A DNA stretch of 64,000 nt from NCBI RefSeq assembly GCF_051201015.1, contig NZ_JBPEHI010000008.1. One strand, given 5' to 3'. This document shows, piece by piece, positions 27,214 to 36,064 of this stretch. How positions within the stretch are numbered: position 1 is the stretch's first letter; each line of letters begins with the position of its first letter. The DNA is from Petrimonas sulfuriphila. Its GTDB lineage: Bacteria; Bacteroidota; Bacteroidia; Bacteroidales; Dysgonomonadaceae. The notes below the pieces were generated by a model. It did no database searches. It was not told the DNA's origin and worked only from the letters and a program-made list of their open reading frames with translations. A program made the translations under genes and the position numbers.

Positions 27214-28590
27214 TCAGGTGGTTTTTAATTGTTGAACAAGATTATCGATTTTCAATAAATCGGTGGGGATTTTTATGTTCTGTGGACAAGTAGGTTCACA
27301 TTCACCGCAATTGATGCAATGGTTTGCCTGTTCCAGTTCGGGAATAGTGCGGTTGTAATCTACCAGGAATGCCCTGGAAGCACGTTCGAATTCAGCATCA
27401 CGTTGCCCTTCGAGATCCGGAAGGTTACTGTCCCAGGTCGCCTTGTTGTAATAAAGCAAGATTCCGGGAATATCAACCCCATACGGACAAGGAACGCAAT
27501 ATTTGCAATCCGTACACGGTATGATTTTGTAGGTGCGGATAATTTCCGCTGCTTTTGCCAACATGTCTTTCTGCTTATCGGTGACCGGAACAAGGGGAGA
27601 ATAGGTTTTTATGTTTTCCTGTAAATGTTCCATTAACGTCATACCGCTTAACACTACCATTACCTGTGGATGTGAACCCACAAACCGGAAAGCCCACTGC
27701 GCAGGCGTATCGCCAGGACGTTCTTCCTGCATCATTTCCGATACGGCACGGCTTACTTTTGCCAAACGGCTTCCCAGTAACGGCTCCATGATCATAACAG
27801 GAATATTTCGCTCCACCAGCCTGTTGTACATGTATTCCGCAGGAACACGGCCGTACTTCCAGTCGAAGTAATTCATCTGGATCATCACGAAATCCCAGTC
27901 CACAGGCTCTGCAAGCACCTTGTCAAAAAGAGGCTGATCACCGTGAAAAGACCATCCCAGATTCCGGATGCGTCCTTCTTTCTTTTCATTCAGCAGAAAG
28001 TCCAGCATCCCCCATTCTTTGTAAATACGTTCGTACATGACATCGCTGCTTAAGCTGTGCAGGTGATAGTAATCAAAATAATCTACCTGAAGTTTCTCCA
28101 ATTGTTTGTGATACGTGGCAATGGCATCCTCTCTCGATTTCACACTGCCCGGCAATTTTGTTGCCAGGTAAAAGCTGTTACGGGGGTATTTTTTCAGGAG
28201 TTTACCGGTAACAATTTCCGATTCTCCCTGATGATACATCCATGCGGTGTCAAAATAGTTTATGCCATGTGCTATGGCGTAATCCACCAATTGTCCTGCT
28301 TTTTCTTCATCGATGAATTTTCTTATCCCTTCGGGTGTTTCTCGTTCCACGGTAGGATAACGCATCGTACCAAAACCGAGAAGCGAAATCTTGTCACCCG
28401 TTTTAGACAAGGCTGTATATGTCATTTTGTCGGTAGGAATATTGGTCAAATCCGGAACGGGTTGGCTCTTGTCGGTTTTTTTTGTGCAGCCGCCCAAATA
28501 TAGGCTTGCCGGAATAACCGCAGCACCCAATCCCATGTATTTCAAAGCTGTTCTTCGCGAAATTTTTTGTTTTCCGTCATTTTCTTTCAT
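27214..28590 (-). CDS. Tat-exported aldo/keto reductase lipoprotein with C-terminal 4Fe-4S motifs
   Basis: About 458 residues. A twin-arginine signal SRRTALKYMG (11-20) is followed by a lipobox LGGC (C35), so the protein should be folded in the cytoplasm and anchored outside it. The AKR barrel has the tetrad: D and Y in INYFDTAWMY, K in ATKLPG and H in YYHLHSL. The C-terminal part carries two ferredoxin-like clusters, CTDCKYCVPC and CINCGECEPTC. Its stop is four bases before the polyferredoxin gene. AKRs normally use NADPH, which is not available outside the cytoplasm, so electrons may come through the partner protein. ATG at 28599 is also possible. Substrate unknown. Confidence 0.85.
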   Translation of the reverse strand: MKENDGKQKISRRTALKYMGLGAAVIPASLYLGGCTKKTDKSQPVPDLTNIPTDKMTYTALSKTGDKISLLGFGTMRYPTVERETPEGIRKFIDEEKAGQLVDYAIAHGINYFDTAWMYHQGESEIVTGKLLKKYPRNSFYLATKLPGSVKSREDAIATYHKQLEKLQVDYFDYYHLHSLSSDVMYERIYKEWGMLDFLLNEKKEGRIRNLGWSFHGDQPLFDKVLAEPVDWDFVMIQMNYFDWKYGRVPAEYMYNRLVERNIPVMIMEPLLGSRLAKVSRAVSEMMQEERPGDTPAQWAFRFVGSHPQVMVVLSGMTLMEHLQENIKTYSPLVPVTDKQKDMLAKAAEIIRTYKIIPCTDCKYCVPCPYGVDIPGILLYYNKATWDSNLPDLEGQRDAEFERASRAFLVDYNRTIPELEQANHCINCGECEPTCPQNIKIPTDLLKIDNLVQQLKTT

Positions 28591-28748
28591 AGCATACATG
28601 TTTTGTAGTATCTGACAAAAATAGTAAAATTCTTGCAAGATTAATTGTGGACAATATCAATTTTTTCTTTTTTTATTTTAATAAAAAAATAGTGTTGCAC
28701 ATTTTATAGTTATCGGACAATGGCCGGTATTATCGCTACTTTTTTTAT

Positions 28749-28756
28749 TATCTTTG
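28749..28756 (+). promoter_or_regulatory. -7 promoter element upstream of the glycosyltransferase
   Basis: TATCTTTG matches TAnnTTTG exactly, 134 bases before the ATG at 28890. It implies a long AT-rich 5' leader in which I see no recognisable riboswitch. The rest of the 300-base gap (28591-28889) shows nothing else that I can name. Confidence 0.4.
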
Positions 28757-28889
28757 GATCAATATTTTCAAGTGGATGGTATTAAATAGATGCATCTTGC
28801 CTTTCTGCCTGACAGGATAGGGTTGTTGCGTTGCATATACATCCTTTTAATCGGTTGTGGGGGGCGGATATAAATTTTAAAAAAAGCTA

Positions 28890-29960
28890 ATGAGAAAGGT
28901 ATTGGTTGATTTATCAGCCCTGAATAATATATACAGTGGGTTTGGACAGATAGCGTTGACCTACGGCAAATATTTTGAGAATAATTATAAAAAAGAAACT
29001 GCTCGTTATTCTCTTACATTGCTGGTTCCTGACGATATGATAGGCAAGTTTGGCAACGAGGTCAACTACCTTTCATCATCCAAACGACTCAAAAGACGGT
29101 TTCCGTTTTTATTTCCAAAGTTTGATGTTTGGCACTCGACACATCAGTTAAGCAAGTTCAGGCCTTTCTATTCCGGCACAAAACAGATACTGACATTCCA
29201 TGATCTGAACTATCTGTACGAAAGAAAAGGATTTAGCCGATACAGAAAACACCGTCAAATCCAGGGGAAAATAGACCGGGCAAATCAACTGGTTTGTATT
29301 TCTCACTTTACCAAAGAAGAAGTAGAGAGAAACCTGAACCTTAACGGAAAGAAATGCAGCGTGATTTACAATTACGTAGAGCCTTTTAATGAAAGTCTGG
29401 CTTCTAAACCCAGTATCGATATCAAAACGCCTTTTTTCTTCTCTATTGGTGCTTTGCGGAAAAAGAAAAACTTCCACGTCTTGCTTGATTTAATGAAGTT
29501 ATATCCTGAAAAACATCTTTATGTCGCGGGTACTGAAGCCAAAAAAAAGAAAAAGAATGCGTATGCCCTGATGATGAAAGAACGCATCAAAAATGAGAAA
29601 ATAACGAACGTTACCTTGCTTGGTGGAATTCTGCATAAGGAAAAAATATGGATGTATAAGAACTGCGAGGCTTTTCTTTTTCCTTCGTTGTTTGAAGGCT
29701 TTGGGTTGCCGGTAATTGAAGCCATGCAGTTTGGAAAACCGGTGTTCTCTTCAGCGGAAACAAGCCTGAAAGAAATTGGTGGACAGTTTGCTTATTTCTG
29801 GGACCATTTTGATGCATACTCCATGAAATCTCTAATAGATAGTAACTTGGAGGGATTTTATAACGACAAAGAATGGATGCGGAAAGAAAAACAATATGCG
29901 GAATCATTTTCGACTAACAACCATTTCGAAGAGTATGAAAAGCTATATGAGTCCATATGA
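28890..29960 (+). CDS. Glycosyltransferase family 4
   Basis: A 356-residue GT-B glycosyltransferase. The N-terminal part has HSTHQLSKF and FHDLNYLYERKG. The C-terminal donor-binding part has FLFPSLFEGFGLPVIEAM, the GT4 EX7E-type segment. It likely transfers a sugar from a nucleotide donor during assembly of a surface polysaccharide. Its stop overlaps the start of a Stealth protein, so the pair is coupled and probably builds one phosphoglycan. The region is AT-rich with many lysine codons, a mild hint of transfer. Confidence 0.88.
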   Translation: MRKVLVDLSALNNIYSGFGQIALTYGKYFENNYKKETARYSLTLLVPDDMIGKFGNEVNYLSSSKRLKRRFPFLFPKFDVWHSTHQLSKFRPFYSGTKQILTFHDLNYLYERKGFSRYRKHRQIQGKIDRANQLVCISHFTKEEVERNLNLNGKKCSVIYNYVEPFNESLASKPSIDIKTPFFFSIGALRKKKNFHVLLDLMKLYPEKHLYVAGTEAKKKKKNAYALMMKERIKNEKITNVTLLGGILHKEKIWMYKNCEAFLFPSLFEGFGLPVIEAMQFGKPVFSSAETSLKEIGGQFAYFWDHFDAYSMKSLIDSNLEGFYNDKEWMRKEKQYAESFSTNNHFEEYEKLYESI

Positions 29961-30891
29961 AATAGATCTGGTTTATCTGTGGGTCGATGGTAGTGACCCG
30001 GAATGGTTGGCCAAAAAAAGAGAATATTTAGAGAATAAAACCGGCTTGAATATCGAAGCCACTTCAAAGGCGCGTATCGCCGACAATGATGAATTAAGAT
30101 ATTCACTGCGTTCTGCAGAGAAATATGCTCCCTGGATCCGGAAAGTTTTTATCGTTACCGATGAGCAAAAGCCCAAATGGCTTAATCTGAAAAACGAAAA
30201 GGTGGAAATCATAGATATCCGTGCGCTTATTCCGCCTGAAGCCTTGCCATGTTACAACTCGGTTATCATTGAACATTTTTTATATAAAATTCCCGGCTTA
30301 TCGGAGCATTTTCTTTACGCTAACGACGATATGTTTTTCAATGCTGAAATAGGTCCTGAATTCTTTTTTAATTCCGAAGGAATGCCGATTGTGCGGTTGC
30401 AACGTGCATTTTTAGGAAAGTGGATGAGTCGAATTAGAGGGTTATTCAATATTCCTACCAATATCTATCGAAAGACCATTGACAGAGCAGCCGGATTAAT
30501 CAAAGAGAAATTTGGGAAATATTATTCCGGAACTCCGCACCATAATATAGATTCGTATCTGAAAACAGATTACAGAAACGTGGTAGAAAAAGATTTCAGG
30601 AATGAGATTTTATCGACCCTGATCAATCACCTGAGAAGCGAACACGACATCCAACGGATCGTTTACTTATACTATGCCTTGGTAAAAAAAAGGGGAGTGC
30701 TCCGTTACGTGAGCCGAAAAGAATCTTGTCGTATCCGGCTGCAAAAACCTGATTTTATGGATTATATCATGTCGTATAATCCAGTGCTTTTCTGTCTGAA
30801 CGATACTCATCGGGCAACAGATAAAGATCGTGAGAGGGTGAAGCCCTTTTTAGAAGCTCTCTTTCCTGAAAAATCGGGTTATGAACTGTAG
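29947..30891 (+). CDS. Stealth-family sugar-phosphate transferase
   Basis: About 314 residues. Conserved region 1 is IDLVYLWVDGSDPEW. Region 2 spans DELRYSLRSAEKYAPW and FLYANDDMFF. The tail has the NDTHR stretch and a C-terminal FPEKSGYEL. Stealth proteins move a hexose-1-phosphate from a nucleotide sugar to a capsule or teichoic-like acceptor, making phosphodiester links. The start overlaps the GT4 gene; ATG at 29935 is also possible. It faces a second, distinct Stealth gene, 13 bases apart at the 3' ends. Confidence 0.9.
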   Translation: MSPYEIDLVYLWVDGSDPEWLAKKREYLENKTGLNIEATSKARIADNDELRYSLRSAEKYAPWIRKVFIVTDEQKPKWLNLKNEKVEIIDIRALIPPEALPCYNSVIIEHFLYKIPGLSEHFLYANDDMFFNAEIGPEFFFNSEGMPIVRLQRAFLGKWMSRIRGLFNIPTNIYRKTIDRAAGLIKEKFGKYYSGTPHHNIDSYLKTDYRNVVEKDFRNEILSTLINHLRSEHDIQRIVYLYYALVKKRGVLRYVSRKESCRIRLQKPDFMDYIMSYNPVLFCLNDTHRATDKDRERVKPFLEALFPEKSGYEL

Positions 30892-30904
30892 GATAGAGAC
30901 AATA

Positions 30905-31897
30905 TTACAATTCAAAGCTCGACTTTTCTGGGAGAATACTTTCAAAAGATGCTTTTAATTCTTTGAGCTTTTTATCGTAGTTCCGAATATGTATGTTGTC
31001 ATTTAAGCAGACAAGTTTGTATTTTTGTTCGCGGACAGCACGGATTGCTTTTTTAGATTTCAAAATAAGAGGGAACATCTTTGTGTCTTGATAGGTGTTG
31101 TAGGGTAGGAATTTTGAAGTGCAAATTTGCCAGGTCTTGAATAATTCAGGTGTAAGGTCGGAAGAACTTCTGAACCTGTTTTTCGACATTTCGGTCAATT
31201 CCTTTCCACATTTATCCCAAACTTCATGAAACGTAGATTTTAGAAAAGGCTGCGCATTGTGCGGGGTTCGCAGTGTCACAAACTTATTGTATGGTTTTAG
31301 CAGATATGCTAACCTTCTCCTTTTGCCGTACGATTCATGAAACCATTTATCGTAATCCCTTTTTAAAACCTCTTTTTTATCAAAAAACTTATTGATCAGT
31401 CTGATGTTATTCTTCAGCATCTTACCAAACTGAGAACGTCCAAAGTTAGTGCGAAAAGTGGCAATGTCTTTAGGAAGTCCATTTTCGAAGAAACGAGTTG
31501 CAGGGGTATGTTCTGTCACAAAAAAATCATCGTTAAAATAGACAAATTGTTCCGCTAAATCGGGGATTTTATGCAAATAAATTTCTATCAAATTTGAATT
31601 GAATACAGGTAGATATTGTTCAGGAATAAAATCTTCGTGATTAACTATATGCAGCTTTGAATGATTCTCATTTAGCCATTCTGGTTTTTGTCCGCAGGTG
31701 ACAAAATGAATTTTTCGTACCCAAGGGGTAAATTTTTCTATTCCCCTGAACCAGTATTTTAGTAGCCCATAGTCTCTGAATCTAGCTTCTGACAACTCAT
31801 TTACCGTGTTGTCTATTTTCCCCGAATAGATGGCAAAATCTTTTTGCCATCTCGGGTCATTCATATCTACCCAGGTTATTACAAAATCAATTTCCAC
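30905..31897 (-). CDS. Second Stealth-family sugar-phosphate transferase
   Basis: A 330-residue Stealth protein. Conserved region 1 is IDFVITWVDMNDPRW. Region 2 has RDYGLLKYWFRGIEKFTPW and VYFNDDFFV. Region 3 has TPHNAQPF, and the end has LNDNIH and LPEKSSFEL. It shares the same layout and closing motif as the convergent neighbour but differs along most of its length, so the two are old paralogues rather than a recent copy. It likely makes a different phosphodiester link or uses a different donor. It has no overlapping partner of its own. Confidence 0.9.
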   Translation of the reverse strand: MEIDFVITWVDMNDPRWQKDFAIYSGKIDNTVNELSEARFRDYGLLKYWFRGIEKFTPWVRKIHFVTCGQKPEWLNENHSKLHIVNHEDFIPEQYLPVFNSNLIEIYLHKIPDLAEQFVYFNDDFFVTEHTPATRFFENGLPKDIATFRTNFGRSQFGKMLKNNIRLINKFFDKKEVLKRDYDKWFHESYGKRRRLAYLLKPYNKFVTLRTPHNAQPFLKSTFHEVWDKCGKELTEMSKNRFRSSSDLTPELFKTWQICTSKFLPYNTYQDTKMFPLILKSKKAIRAVREQKYKLVCLNDNIHIRNYDKKLKELKASFESILPEKSSFEL

Positions 31898-31927
31898 TTC
31901 TTTGTTTTAAGAATTCAGGCGAAAGAA

Positions 31928-31959
31928 TAAAAAATACCAACAAATCGTGAGGTTGTTGG
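31928..31959 (-). terminator. Intrinsic terminator after purE
   Basis: On the minus strand CCAACAA (31959-31953) pairs with TTGTTGG (31943-31937) across a 9-base loop, followed by a T-rich run. It lies 25 bases past the purE stop and ends the gcvH-purE unit before the Stealth gene. Confidence 0.65.
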
Positions 31960-31983
31960 AATAGTTTTCTGCTGACAGTTTAT

Positions 31984-32490
31984 TTAATTTGTTTTGAATT
32001 TAAATTTGATGCCTGCCAGTTCTTCGTTAGCTTGAGTGATTTTACTCTTCAGGTCCTCTTTGTAGGTTGCCAATTTTTGCCGGAGTGATTCATCTCCAGT
32101 TGCGATCATCTGCAACGCAAGAATAGCGGCGTTAAGTGATCCGTTAATGCCAACAGTGGCAACCGGGATTCCCGGAGGCATTTGCACGATGGCAAGCAGT
32201 GCGTCCATACCGTCCAGTGAAGCTTTTATAGGGACGCCGATAACGGGAAGTGTGGTCATTGACGCAATTACACCCGGCAAATGGGCCGCCATTCCAGCTG
32301 CTGCTATTATAACCTTTATTCCCCGTTTTTCGGCATTCCTGGCAAATTGCTCAACAGCTTCGGGTGTGCGATGTGCAGAAAGTGCGTTTATTTCGAACGG
32401 AACTTCCATTTCGTCAAAAAAACAGGCAGCCTTTTCCATGACGGGTAAGTCGGAAGTACTGCCCATTATTATACTTATTATTGGATCCAT
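31984..32490 (-). CDS. purE: 5-(carboxyamino)imidazole ribonucleotide mutase
   Basis: A 168-residue class I PurE that moves the carboxyl group in N5-CAIR to give CAIR in purine synthesis. The opening IIMGSTSDLPVM, the catalytic SAHRTPE and the later AAGMAAHLPGV are signatures. It starts four bases after the gcvH stop and is co-transcribed with it. A terminator follows. Confidence 0.97.
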   Translation of the reverse strand: MDPIISIIMGSTSDLPVMEKAACFFDEMEVPFEINALSAHRTPEAVEQFARNAEKRGIKVIIAAAGMAAHLPGVIASMTTLPVIGVPIKASLDGMDALLAIVQMPPGIPVATVGINGSLNAAILALQMIATGDESLRQKLATYKEDLKSKITQANEELAGIKFKFKTN

Positions 32491-32494
32491 CTGT

Positions 32495-32875
32495 TTACTG
32501 TCCTATGAGGGCTTTGTACGCATCACTTGAGAGAAGCTCATTGAGATCGGCTTCCTCTTCGATAGTTACTTTTACGATCCATCCTTCTCCGTAGGGATCT
32601 TGGTTTACCAGTTCAGGTTGGTCATCCAGCTTGGGATTGACTTCAAGTACCTCGCCGGTTATGGGCATCAAAAGATCAGAAACGGTCTTTACTGCCTCAA
32701 TACTGCCAAAAACGGCTCCTTTGTCAACCTTTTCTCCTTCTGTTGTGATATCAACAAAAACAATTTCTCCCAGTTCGCTTTGTGCGAAATCGGAAATGCC
32801 GATGTAAGCCTCGTTTCCGTCAACTTTCACCCATTCATGGTCGCTTGAATACTTTAAATTTTCAGGAAAATTCAT
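32495..32875 (-). CDS. gcvH: Glycine cleavage system H protein
   Basis: A 126-residue lipoyl carrier. The lipoylated lysine is K63 in SIEAVKTVSDL. SSDHEWVKV near the start is typical. GcvH shuttles the aminomethyl group between the P, T and L proteins, whose genes are not in the window. It is the first gene of a two-gene unit with purE. The lipoate ligase-like protein at 5840-6592 could be one of its modifying enzymes. Confidence 0.97.
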   Translation of the reverse strand: MNFPENLKYSSDHEWVKVDGNEAYIGISDFAQSELGEIVFVDITTEGEKVDKGAVFGSIEAVKTVSDLLMPITGEVLEVNPKLDDQPELVNQDPYGEGWIVKVTIEEEADLNELLSSDAYKALIGQ

Positions 32876-32972
32876 AGAAGTTATTTTTTTAATGTGAGTG
32901 GTTTTAATTGTAGGGTAAAAATACTATATATTTTCTTTACTGCAAAATCTTTTTAAGTAAAGGGATACAGCA

Positions 32973-33587
32973 CTAAATATGCGTTCCGATCCATACAAAG
33001 AGAAAAGAAATGATAAATCCGAGGAAAAACCCTCCGACAACCTGTCCGAAAGTATGTCTTCGTAATATTAATCTCGATACGCCAACCAATCCAGCTACGG
33101 TGAAAAGTGCCATGAACAGGTAAAAGGGATTGGATTTTTCAATGAAATAACTTACCGACATTACCCCCCCCAGCAAACCGCCGATACCGAACATATGAGC
33201 GCTAATTTTCCACCAAATGGTAATGAATATAGCGATGAGGATAACCGCAATGGAAGAAGCAACAAGCATAAGAAACCATCCAGGCATTCCAATCCGGTAA
33301 TAGTAAAATATCATAACGAGGTAAGAAACCAACACAATGGAATAGGGGATAAAACGTTCCTTTCGGATCTTGAGTGACAGGTCGGAAATTAATTTCAATT
33401 TGTATACCGCGTAGATAAGGATACCGGGAACCGCAAATGAAAAAAGAATCACAGGTGCCATTATTGTCCAAAACTGATTGGCAAACAATAATTTGAAATG
33501 CGTGTAAACAAAAAGCAGTAAAATACTGTATACAGGCATTAATAACGGCTGGAAAACTGACGATATAATTCGGGCAAATTGATTCAT
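32973..33587 (-). CDS. PAP2-like membrane protein with altered motif
   Basis: About 204 residues with roughly six membrane helices. The three PAP2 phosphatase motifs are recognisable: KIRKERFIP (K-R-P type), ISAH (for PSGH) and SRLILRRHTFGQVVGG (for SR-H-D). The last Asp is Gln and the PSGH serine/glycine order is changed, so activity is uncertain. It could act on a lipid phosphate such as undecaprenyl pyrophosphate. It begins 29 bases after rpoN and is probably read with it. ATG at 33614 would add nine residues. Confidence 0.7.
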   Translation of the reverse strand: MNQFARIISSVFQPLLMPVYSILLLFVYTHFKLLFANQFWTIMAPVILFSFAVPGILIYAVYKLKLISDLSLKIRKERFIPYSIVLVSYLVMIFYYYRIGMPGWFLMLVASSIAVILIAIFITIWWKISAHMFGIGGLLGGVMSVSYFIEKSNPFYLFMALFTVAGLVGVSRLILRRHTFGQVVGGFFLGFIISFLFVWIGTHI

Positions 33588-33616
33588 TGCTGGGTTATGC
33601 TTTTGAAACGGCAAAG

Positions 33617-35068
33617 TTAAATTTTTTTTCTTAAACGTGCCACAGGAATATTCAACTGTTCGCGATATTTTGCGACTGTTCGACGGGCAATGATGTACCC
33701 TTTATTGTTCAACAGTGCGGTCAGCTGCTCGTCGGTAAGCGGTTTGGAGGGATTCTCGTTTTCAATGCACTCCTTCAGGAGAGATTTTACTTCGCGAGAC
33801 GATATATCTTCTCCTGCTTCGTTTTGCATCGCTTCGGAAAAGAAAAACTTCAGTGGATAAACGCCGTTATTGGTTTGTACGTATTTACTGTTGCTTACCC
33901 GGGATATGGTGGATATGTCGAACCCTGTCTTTTGGGCAATGTCTTTAAGGATCATGGGTTTGAGCATTGTCTCGTCTTCTGTGACGAAAAAATCGTATTG
34001 AAAATTTACAATGGCCTCCATGGTTCTCTGCAGCGTGTTTTGCCGTTGTCGGACTGCATCGATAAACCATTTTGCCGAATCTACCTTTTGTTTCATAAAC
34101 AAAACGGCTTGCTTGGCATCGTTGCTCATACTCTCTTTGTTTTGAGCGTATCCTTGCAGCATTTCGGAAAAGTCGCGGTTTATTTTTAACTCCGGGATAT
34201 TTTTGTTGTTCAGGTACATGCTGATTTCACCGTTGTAAGACTCCACGATAAAGTCAGGGGTAATGTTGCTCATGGCCACTTCTATTGAATCACCCAAAGC
34301 ACTGCCGGGCTTGGGGTTGAGTGAAACTATCTCATGGATGGCATCGCGTAAGTCGTCTTGTGAAATATTTAGTTGACGCATGATTTTCTCGTAGTGTTTA
34401 CGCGAAAACTCTTCGAAATAATTGGAAATAATTTCCAGCGCCAACCTATTTCCCTTTGTAGGCTCGTTCCGTTGCAACTGAAGCCTGAGGCATTCCTGCA
34501 AATCACTTGCTCCAACACCTGCGGGGTCGAGATCCTGGATTATTTCCAGGATGGATTGTAAATTCGTTTCCGGAACATCCAGGTTTTGTTGAAACAACAG
34601 GTCATCGGATATGGCTTGCAGGCTTCGTTGCAGATACCCGTTCTCATCAAGGTTACCGATAATGTACTCGGCAATTTTCTGATCCCGGGCATTCAGTTGG
34701 CGTAAACCAATCTGTTCCAGCAGAATTTCATTGAGGCTTTTATCATCCGAGTAAGTTGCTTCGATAAAATCGGGTTCGCTTTTTCTGTGGGATTTGTTTA
34801 ACTGGTAATCCGGGATATCTTCTTCGGAAAAATAATCACCCAACACAATATCCTCTTCCGACAAGTTATCTTCACTTTCCGGAAACTCATCGGAACTTTC
34901 CGGATTAAGCTCTTCATTTCCTTCTTCCAACGCAGGATTATCTTCCAGCTCCTGCTTTATTTTGTCTTCCAGCTCTACAGAATTCAATTCAACCAGTTTT
35001 ATCACCTGCATCTGTAGAGGCGATAACTTTTGAGTTTGTTTGAGTTCCTGTTGTTGCCTAAGTGCCAT
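33617..35068 (-). CDS. rpoN: RNA polymerase sigma-54 factor
   Basis: A 483-residue sigma-54. Region I is glutamine- and leucine-rich (QQQELKQTQKLSPLQMQVIKL). An acidic region II follows. The core-binding domain has DLDPAGVGA, and the C-terminal RpoN box reads IARRTVAKYREQL with the expected ARRTVAKYR core. It directs transcription from -24/-12 promoters and needs an AAA+ activator. The only related regulator in this window, at 55427-56713, appears unable to serve as one. A -7 element lies upstream at 35098-35105. Confidence 0.97.
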   Translation of the reverse strand: MALRQQQELKQTQKLSPLQMQVIKLVELNSVELEDKIKQELEDNPALEEGNEELNPESSDEFPESEDNLSEEDIVLGDYFSEEDIPDYQLNKSHRKSEPDFIEATYSDDKSLNEILLEQIGLRQLNARDQKIAEYIIGNLDENGYLQRSLQAISDDLLFQQNLDVPETNLQSILEIIQDLDPAGVGASDLQECLRLQLQRNEPTKGNRLALEIISNYFEEFSRKHYEKIMRQLNISQDDLRDAIHEIVSLNPKPGSALGDSIEVAMSNITPDFIVESYNGEISMYLNNKNIPELKINRDFSEMLQGYAQNKESMSNDAKQAVLFMKQKVDSAKWFIDAVRQRQNTLQRTMEAIVNFQYDFFVTEDETMLKPMILKDIAQKTGFDISTISRVSNSKYVQTNNGVYPLKFFFSEAMQNEAGEDISSREVKSLLKECIENENPSKPLTDEQLTALLNNKGYIIARRTVAKYREQLNIPVARLRKKI

Positions 35069-35097
35069 AAATGACTTCTAATCCTATTTTGAGAAAA

Positions 35098-35105
35098 CAA
35101 AGATA
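35098..35105 (-). promoter_or_regulatory. -7 promoter element of rpoN
   Basis: Minus-strand TATCTTTG matches TAnnTTTG, 29 bases before the rpoN ATG. A possible -33 TTG lies at 35129-35131 with a rather wide 23-base spacer. Confidence 0.55.
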
Positions 35106-35186
35106 GCTAAATAACCTTTTTTGTTATTCAACTTAACTATTTTTTTGTCAATACCGTTGAGAGGAATCGGCCTGCCAAGCGTAGAA

Positions 35187-35504
35187 CTAACAATCGTCAT
35201 CGTCATATCCTGCTTTACAGGTAAGCGGAGCGAGTGCGTAAGCGTCGTACTCATCATAGGCCGGACCGGGTTTACCGTTGTAAACAATGATCCGGTCGGT
35301 CCTCACCTCATCACCGTTTTCGAAAACCATAAATTGTCCCGATTCTTGTTTACTAACGATTGCTGTTACTTTTCCGTTCGATTCTTTCAGATGCGGATAT
35401 TGATCCGCGTCGAAATAAAACACCTTTACCGAACCTTTTTTGATTTCTTGTTGAAACAGATCAAAAAAATCGGGATCAATGGGGGTGTATGCAGACAGTT
35501 TCAT
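35187..35504 (-). CDS. Small protein of unknown function with acidic-Cys tail
   Basis: A 105-residue cytoplasmic-looking protein that I do not recognise. It opens MKLSAYTPIDPDFFDLF, has a beta-rich middle, and ends GYDDDDC with a terminal cysteine. No signal peptide or membrane segment is seen. It is upstream of rpoN on the same strand, 82 bases before the rpoN promoter. It could be a single-gene unit. No function is proposed. Confidence 0.6.
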   Translation of the reverse strand: MKLSAYTPIDPDFFDLFQQEIKKGSVKVFYFDADQYPHLKESNGKVTAIVSKQESGQFMVFENGDEVRTDRIIVYNGKPGPAYDEYDAYALAPLTCKAGYDDDDC

Positions 35505-35618
35505 TTCTTTATTCTCCTTTCATGGATTAAACAGTGCAATATGGGTTTGAGTTCATTCAGTTCTTTATGTATGCTTTATATATTTTTATTTTAAGAGTTT
35601 TCTTGTGCGAAAAATTTA

Positions 35619-35626
35619 TATCTTTG
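35619..35626 (+). promoter_or_regulatory. -7 promoter element of the secreted protein gene
   Basis: TATCTTTG matches TAnnTTTG exactly, 42 bases before the ATG at 35669. No clear -33 element. Confidence 0.5.
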
Positions 35627-35668
35627 GTCATATAAATTCAAAAATCTTTCTTTCAAAAATCAATAGTT

Positions 35669-36064
35669 ATGAGAAGATTATTTATCGTTTTGGGGTTGTT
35701 TTTGGCAACAGGAGTCTTTTTTATTGTAAATGCACAAAGTAATAAAATCGTACTGGGAGAGTGGAAGTACAATGTGCCGGAAGCACCTTTCGGATACGAA
35801 AAAGGGGTGATTTTCCTTGAAGAAAAGGATAAGTCATTATCGGGCAATCTCGTTTTCGATTCAGGTCTTAAGGTGAAGTTATCCGATGTTTTTCTCAAAT
35901 CCGACACATTAAAATTGGGTGTTTATGTTGAATCGGAGTATGTTACTGTAGTTTCGAAGGTCAAAGGCAATGAAATGGAGGGTAAGGTAGATACTTCCAT
36001 GGGGGTTATGAGGCTGAAAGCCGAGAAAATTGTACCGCAGACCAAAAAGAAACAGGGAAGTTAA
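35669..36064 (+). CDS. Secreted protein of unknown function
   Basis: A 131-residue protein with a signal peptide (about 1-22, cleavage near VNAQ). The mature part has alternating strands (IVLGEWKYNVPEAPFGYEKG and VKLSDVFLKSDTLKL) like a small lipocalin-like or DUF-type beta-barrel, and a lysine-rich end. I do not recognise a named family. It converges on miaA, and the two stop codons share the palindrome TTAA. Confidence 0.65.
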   Translation: MRRLFIVLGLFLATGVFFIVNAQSNKIVLGEWKYNVPEAPFGYEKGVIFLEEKDKSLSGNLVFDSGLKVKLSDVFLKSDTLKLGVYVESEYVTVVSKVKGNEMEGKVDTSMGVMRLKAEKIVPQTKKKQGS

